Origin: an uncultured Clostridia bacterium
Lineage (GTDB): Bacteria > Bacillota_A > Clostridia > Christensenellales > Aristaeellaceae
DNA length: 7,392 nucleotides
Reading direction: 5' to 3'
Assembly (NCBI GenBank): GCA_946613955.1
Contig: CAMOGC010000082.1
Coordinates: 1-7,392, forward strand
Under the pieces are notes generated by a model, which saw nothing but the letters and a program-made list of their open reading frames with translations, had not been told where the DNA came from and did no database searches. Below, piece by piece: positions 5,647-7,392 of the stretch. Position 1 is the first letter of the stretch. Each line of letters starts with the position of its first letter. Made by a program: the position numbers and the translations under genes.

Positions 5647-7392
5647 TCACTGAATGCGAATGCCGTAGATAAAGTTCTTGCCCTTTTCCGAGGTGCAGAC
5701 CACCATCATCCCGTCGAAGACCGCCGGGCTGGCCTCGATGGCCCCGTCCACCTGCAGGGTGGCCTCCTCCTTGCCCGTCAGCCCGTCCAGCATCAGGATG
5801 CTGCCGTCCCCGGCGCACTGGATGATGCTGCCGCCGCCGTTTTCGTCATAGACGGCGACCGGGGAGGAATACCCCGTTCCGCTCAGCTTCCGGCTCCAGG
5901 CGATGGTGCCGTCCGCCTTGTTCAGGGCGATCAGGGCGGCGCCGTCTTCCCCGGAGAGGCCCAGGGTTTCCCGTCCCGCGTCGCTCAGGCCGTTGACCGT
6001 ATAGAAGACCAGGCCGCTAAGCGACTGCTGCCCCACCACCGGGGAGGCCCGGAAGCCCACGGTTTCCCTGACCTTCTTGTCCTTTTTGACGCCGATCTCC
6101 CGCAGCCATTTCATTTCGCCCGTCATCGCGTCATAGCAGCGGATCTGGGCGCCCCCCTTGCTCCGCAGGGACAGGAGGTTGGCCGTATACAGATCCAGCC
6201 CGCCTTCCGCGTTCAGCTCCAGCGCGACGGTGGATTCCACCGCGTCCCCGGTTTTTACCGCCCAGACCACGGTCATCGTGTCCGTGTCCACGCACCGCAG
6301 GATGCCGCCCATATCCGCCCAGAAGACGTATTTGTCATACATGGCGACGGAGCCCTCCACCGCGGTCTGGGCCGCCTTCTCGCCCTTGGCCATGGTTTTG
6401 AGCAGCACCATCTGGGGGCTCTGGGTATAGGTGCCCGCCTGATAGTCGAAGGTGGCGTTGAGGTTGATGACATAGAGCAGCCCGTTGGTGCCCGCCGTGA
6501 CCAGGCATCCGGAGGTCCGGTCGATCAGGGCCGAGGTCTCAAAGGAGCCGATGGTATTGGCAGCCCGGTTGTTCTTCCCGTCCAGCCCGTCGATCAGCGA
6601 AAGCTCCTTCTGGTTATACAGGTTGTACTGCCGCAGGCCGATGGTGCCGGTCCGCTTCGCCATCTTCCGGGCGAACTGGCCGACGGTCATGTAGGGGGCG
6701 CCGCCGGGATGGACGCTGGGCGCCGCCTTCATGGGATAGCCCAGCTTGATGCTGTTGCGGGTGGGCGTTCCGTCGGACAGATCCAGGAAGTAGATGTTCC
6801 CGTCCAGGCCCGCGGCGATGACTTCCTTCAGGCCGGACTTTTCCTTCTTGGCGTCGTACATTTCGCTGGCTTCCCGGACTTCCTTGCTCCATTTGACGAT
6901 GGCGGGCTGGCCCACCCAGCCGATGCCGTAGAAGGTCTGGCCGGATCCCTTGACGCTGCCGGTTTCCGCCGTCCAGGCCACCTCCATGCTGCCGCGCCCC
7001 GGAACCGTTCCCACCGCCGCGTTCTGGCGGAAGGCGTCGGTCCGGAAGGTCAGCACGCCCATCTTCTGCTTGGTATATTCCCCGCCCACGGGCATCCGGA
7101 CAACCTCCCTGGAGGCCCGGGCGTATTCCTTGACCCGCTTGGTGCCGTTATAGATGACGGTGGTGGAAATCAGGGAGGGTTCCGCCCCCTCCGCCGCGCT
7201 GGCGGTCAGCATCGGCGCCGGGGTGGGAGACGCCTCGGCCTGCTCAGTGGGAGTCGCCCGCGCCGCCTCCGCGACGCTCGCGGCACTCTCGGCGCTCCCC
7301 GCGGGTTCGTCCGCGGGTTCGTCCGCCGGCTCATCCTGCGGTTCGTCCGCCGGCTCATCCTGCGGTTCGTCCGCGGGTTCGTCCGCCGGCTC
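5647..7392 (-). CDS. PQQ-like beta-propeller protein, probably secreted or surface-attached (5' end outside window)
   Basis: The reading frame is open from the window edge, giving 581 visible residues with the N-terminus missing. The first 31 visible residues are an acidic Glu-Pro-Ala/Gln-Asp repeat. An Ala/Ser/Glu/Pro/Thr-rich stretch follows to about residue 70, then a propeller. Blade-like repeats of the form G-D/N-G-x-x-x-x-L/I-D...T-G-x-x-x-W are visible at about 193-210, 303-311, 361-382, 414-430, 484-503 and 528-550. These match the PQQ-dehydrogenase-like/BamB-like fold. There is no adjacent Cys-Cys pair and no dehydrogenase partner gene, so the propeller is probably structural or ligand-binding rather than a quinoenzyme. 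The low-complexity acidic linker suggests a spacer between an N-terminal signal or anchor and the propeller, but the signal lies outside the window. The Met at 7212 is internal, with no ribosome binding site. The exact function is not recognised. Confidence 0.85.
   Translation of the reverse strand, partial: EPADEPADEPQDEPADEPQDEPADEPADEPAGSAESAASVAEAARATPTEQAEASPTPAPMLTASAAEGAEPSLISTTVIYNGTKRVKEYARASREVVRMPVGGEYTKQKMGVLTFRTDAFRQNAAVGTVPGRGSMEVAWTAETGSVKGSGQTFYGIGWVGQPAIVKWSKEVREASEMYDAKKEKSGLKEVIAAGLDGNIYFLDLSDGTPTRNSIKLGYPMKAAPSVHPGGAPYMTVGQFARKMAKRTGTIGLRQYNLYNQKELSLIDGLDGKNNRAANTIGSFETSALIDRTSGCLVTAGTNGLLYVINLNATFDYQAGTYTQSPQMVLLKTMAKGEKAAQTAVEGSVAMYDKYVFWADMGGILRCVDTDTMTVVWAVKTGDAVESTVALELNAEGGLDLYTANLLSLRSKGGAQIRCYDAMTGEMKWLREIGVKKDKKVRETVGFRASPVVGQQSLSGLVFYTVNGLSDAGRETLGLSGEDGAALIALNKADGTIAWSRKLSGTGYSSPVAVYDENGGGSIIQCAGDGSILMLDGLTGKEEATLQVDGAIEASPAVFDGMMVVCTSEKGKNFIYGIRIQ
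7300..7392 (-). repeat. In-frame 12-bp tandem repeat coding Glu-Pro-(Ala/Gln)-Asp
   Basis: At least 7.75 units of 12 bp run to the window edge and code EPAD or EPQD. Three unit types occur. On the plus strand, from 7309, they are A (GTCCGCGGGTTC), B (GTCCGCCGGCTC) and C (ATCCTGCGGTTC), in the order A-B-C-B-C-A-B. The B-C pair is an exact 24-bp tandem duplication (7321-7344 and 7345-7368). The array continues beyond the window. Unit length is a multiple of three, so changes in copy number would alter linker length without a frameshift. Confidence 0.95.

Noticed and set aside
7210..7212. ATG at 7212 as the start of the propeller gene
   Set aside because: No Shine-Dalgarno sequence precedes it, and the same frame stays open for 60 more codons coding a coherent repeat linker up to the window edge.
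1..7392. tRNA, rRNA, CRISPR array, insertion sequence or defence/toxin system
   Set aside because: Nothing in the sequence supports any of these: no spaced direct repeats apart from the coding 12-bp array, no transposase motifs, no cloverleaf-like segments in the spacers.

Overview
The window is a GC-rich bacterial chromosomal segment in which every supported gene lies on the minus strand, so transcription runs from high to low coordinates. Strong AGGAGG-type ribosome binding sites, TATAAT -10 boxes and an RNase PH-RdgB fusion point to a high-GC member of the Bacillota, perhaps a gut clostridium. That placement is an inference from gene style, because the window holds no rRNA or other phylogenetic marker set.

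In transcription order there are five genes. First is the 3' part of a secreted or surface PQQ-type beta-propeller protein (5647-7392). It is cut by the window edge inside an acidic Glu-Pro-Ala/Gln-Asp repeat linker. A 162-base spacer full of short GC-rich inverted repeats follows, with no recognisable promoter. Then comes glpK, glycerol kinase (3976-5484). Two bases after its stop begins a single ORF fusing RNase PH to RdgB, a dITP/XTP pyrophosphatase (2654-3973). These two genes are almost certainly translationally coupled. A monocistronic DtxR/MntR-family metal-dependent regulator (2144-2524) follows from its own promoter. Last is ftsH, the membrane AAA+ zinc protease (8-1897). It also has its own promoter, which contains a perfect inverted repeat, and a structured leader.

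Functionally this is mostly housekeeping: RNA 3'-end maturation, nucleotide-pool sanitation, glycerol entry into metabolism, metal homeostasis and membrane protein quality control. No mobile element, CRISPR array, tRNA, rRNA, toxin-antitoxin or defence system is visible. I do not see a convincing new multi-gene system. The points worth a second look are the Rph-RdgB fusion and its coupling to glpK, the DtxR-type metal ligands in a very short regulator, the inverted repeat inside the ftsH promoter, and the 12/24-base tandem repeat in the surface protein.
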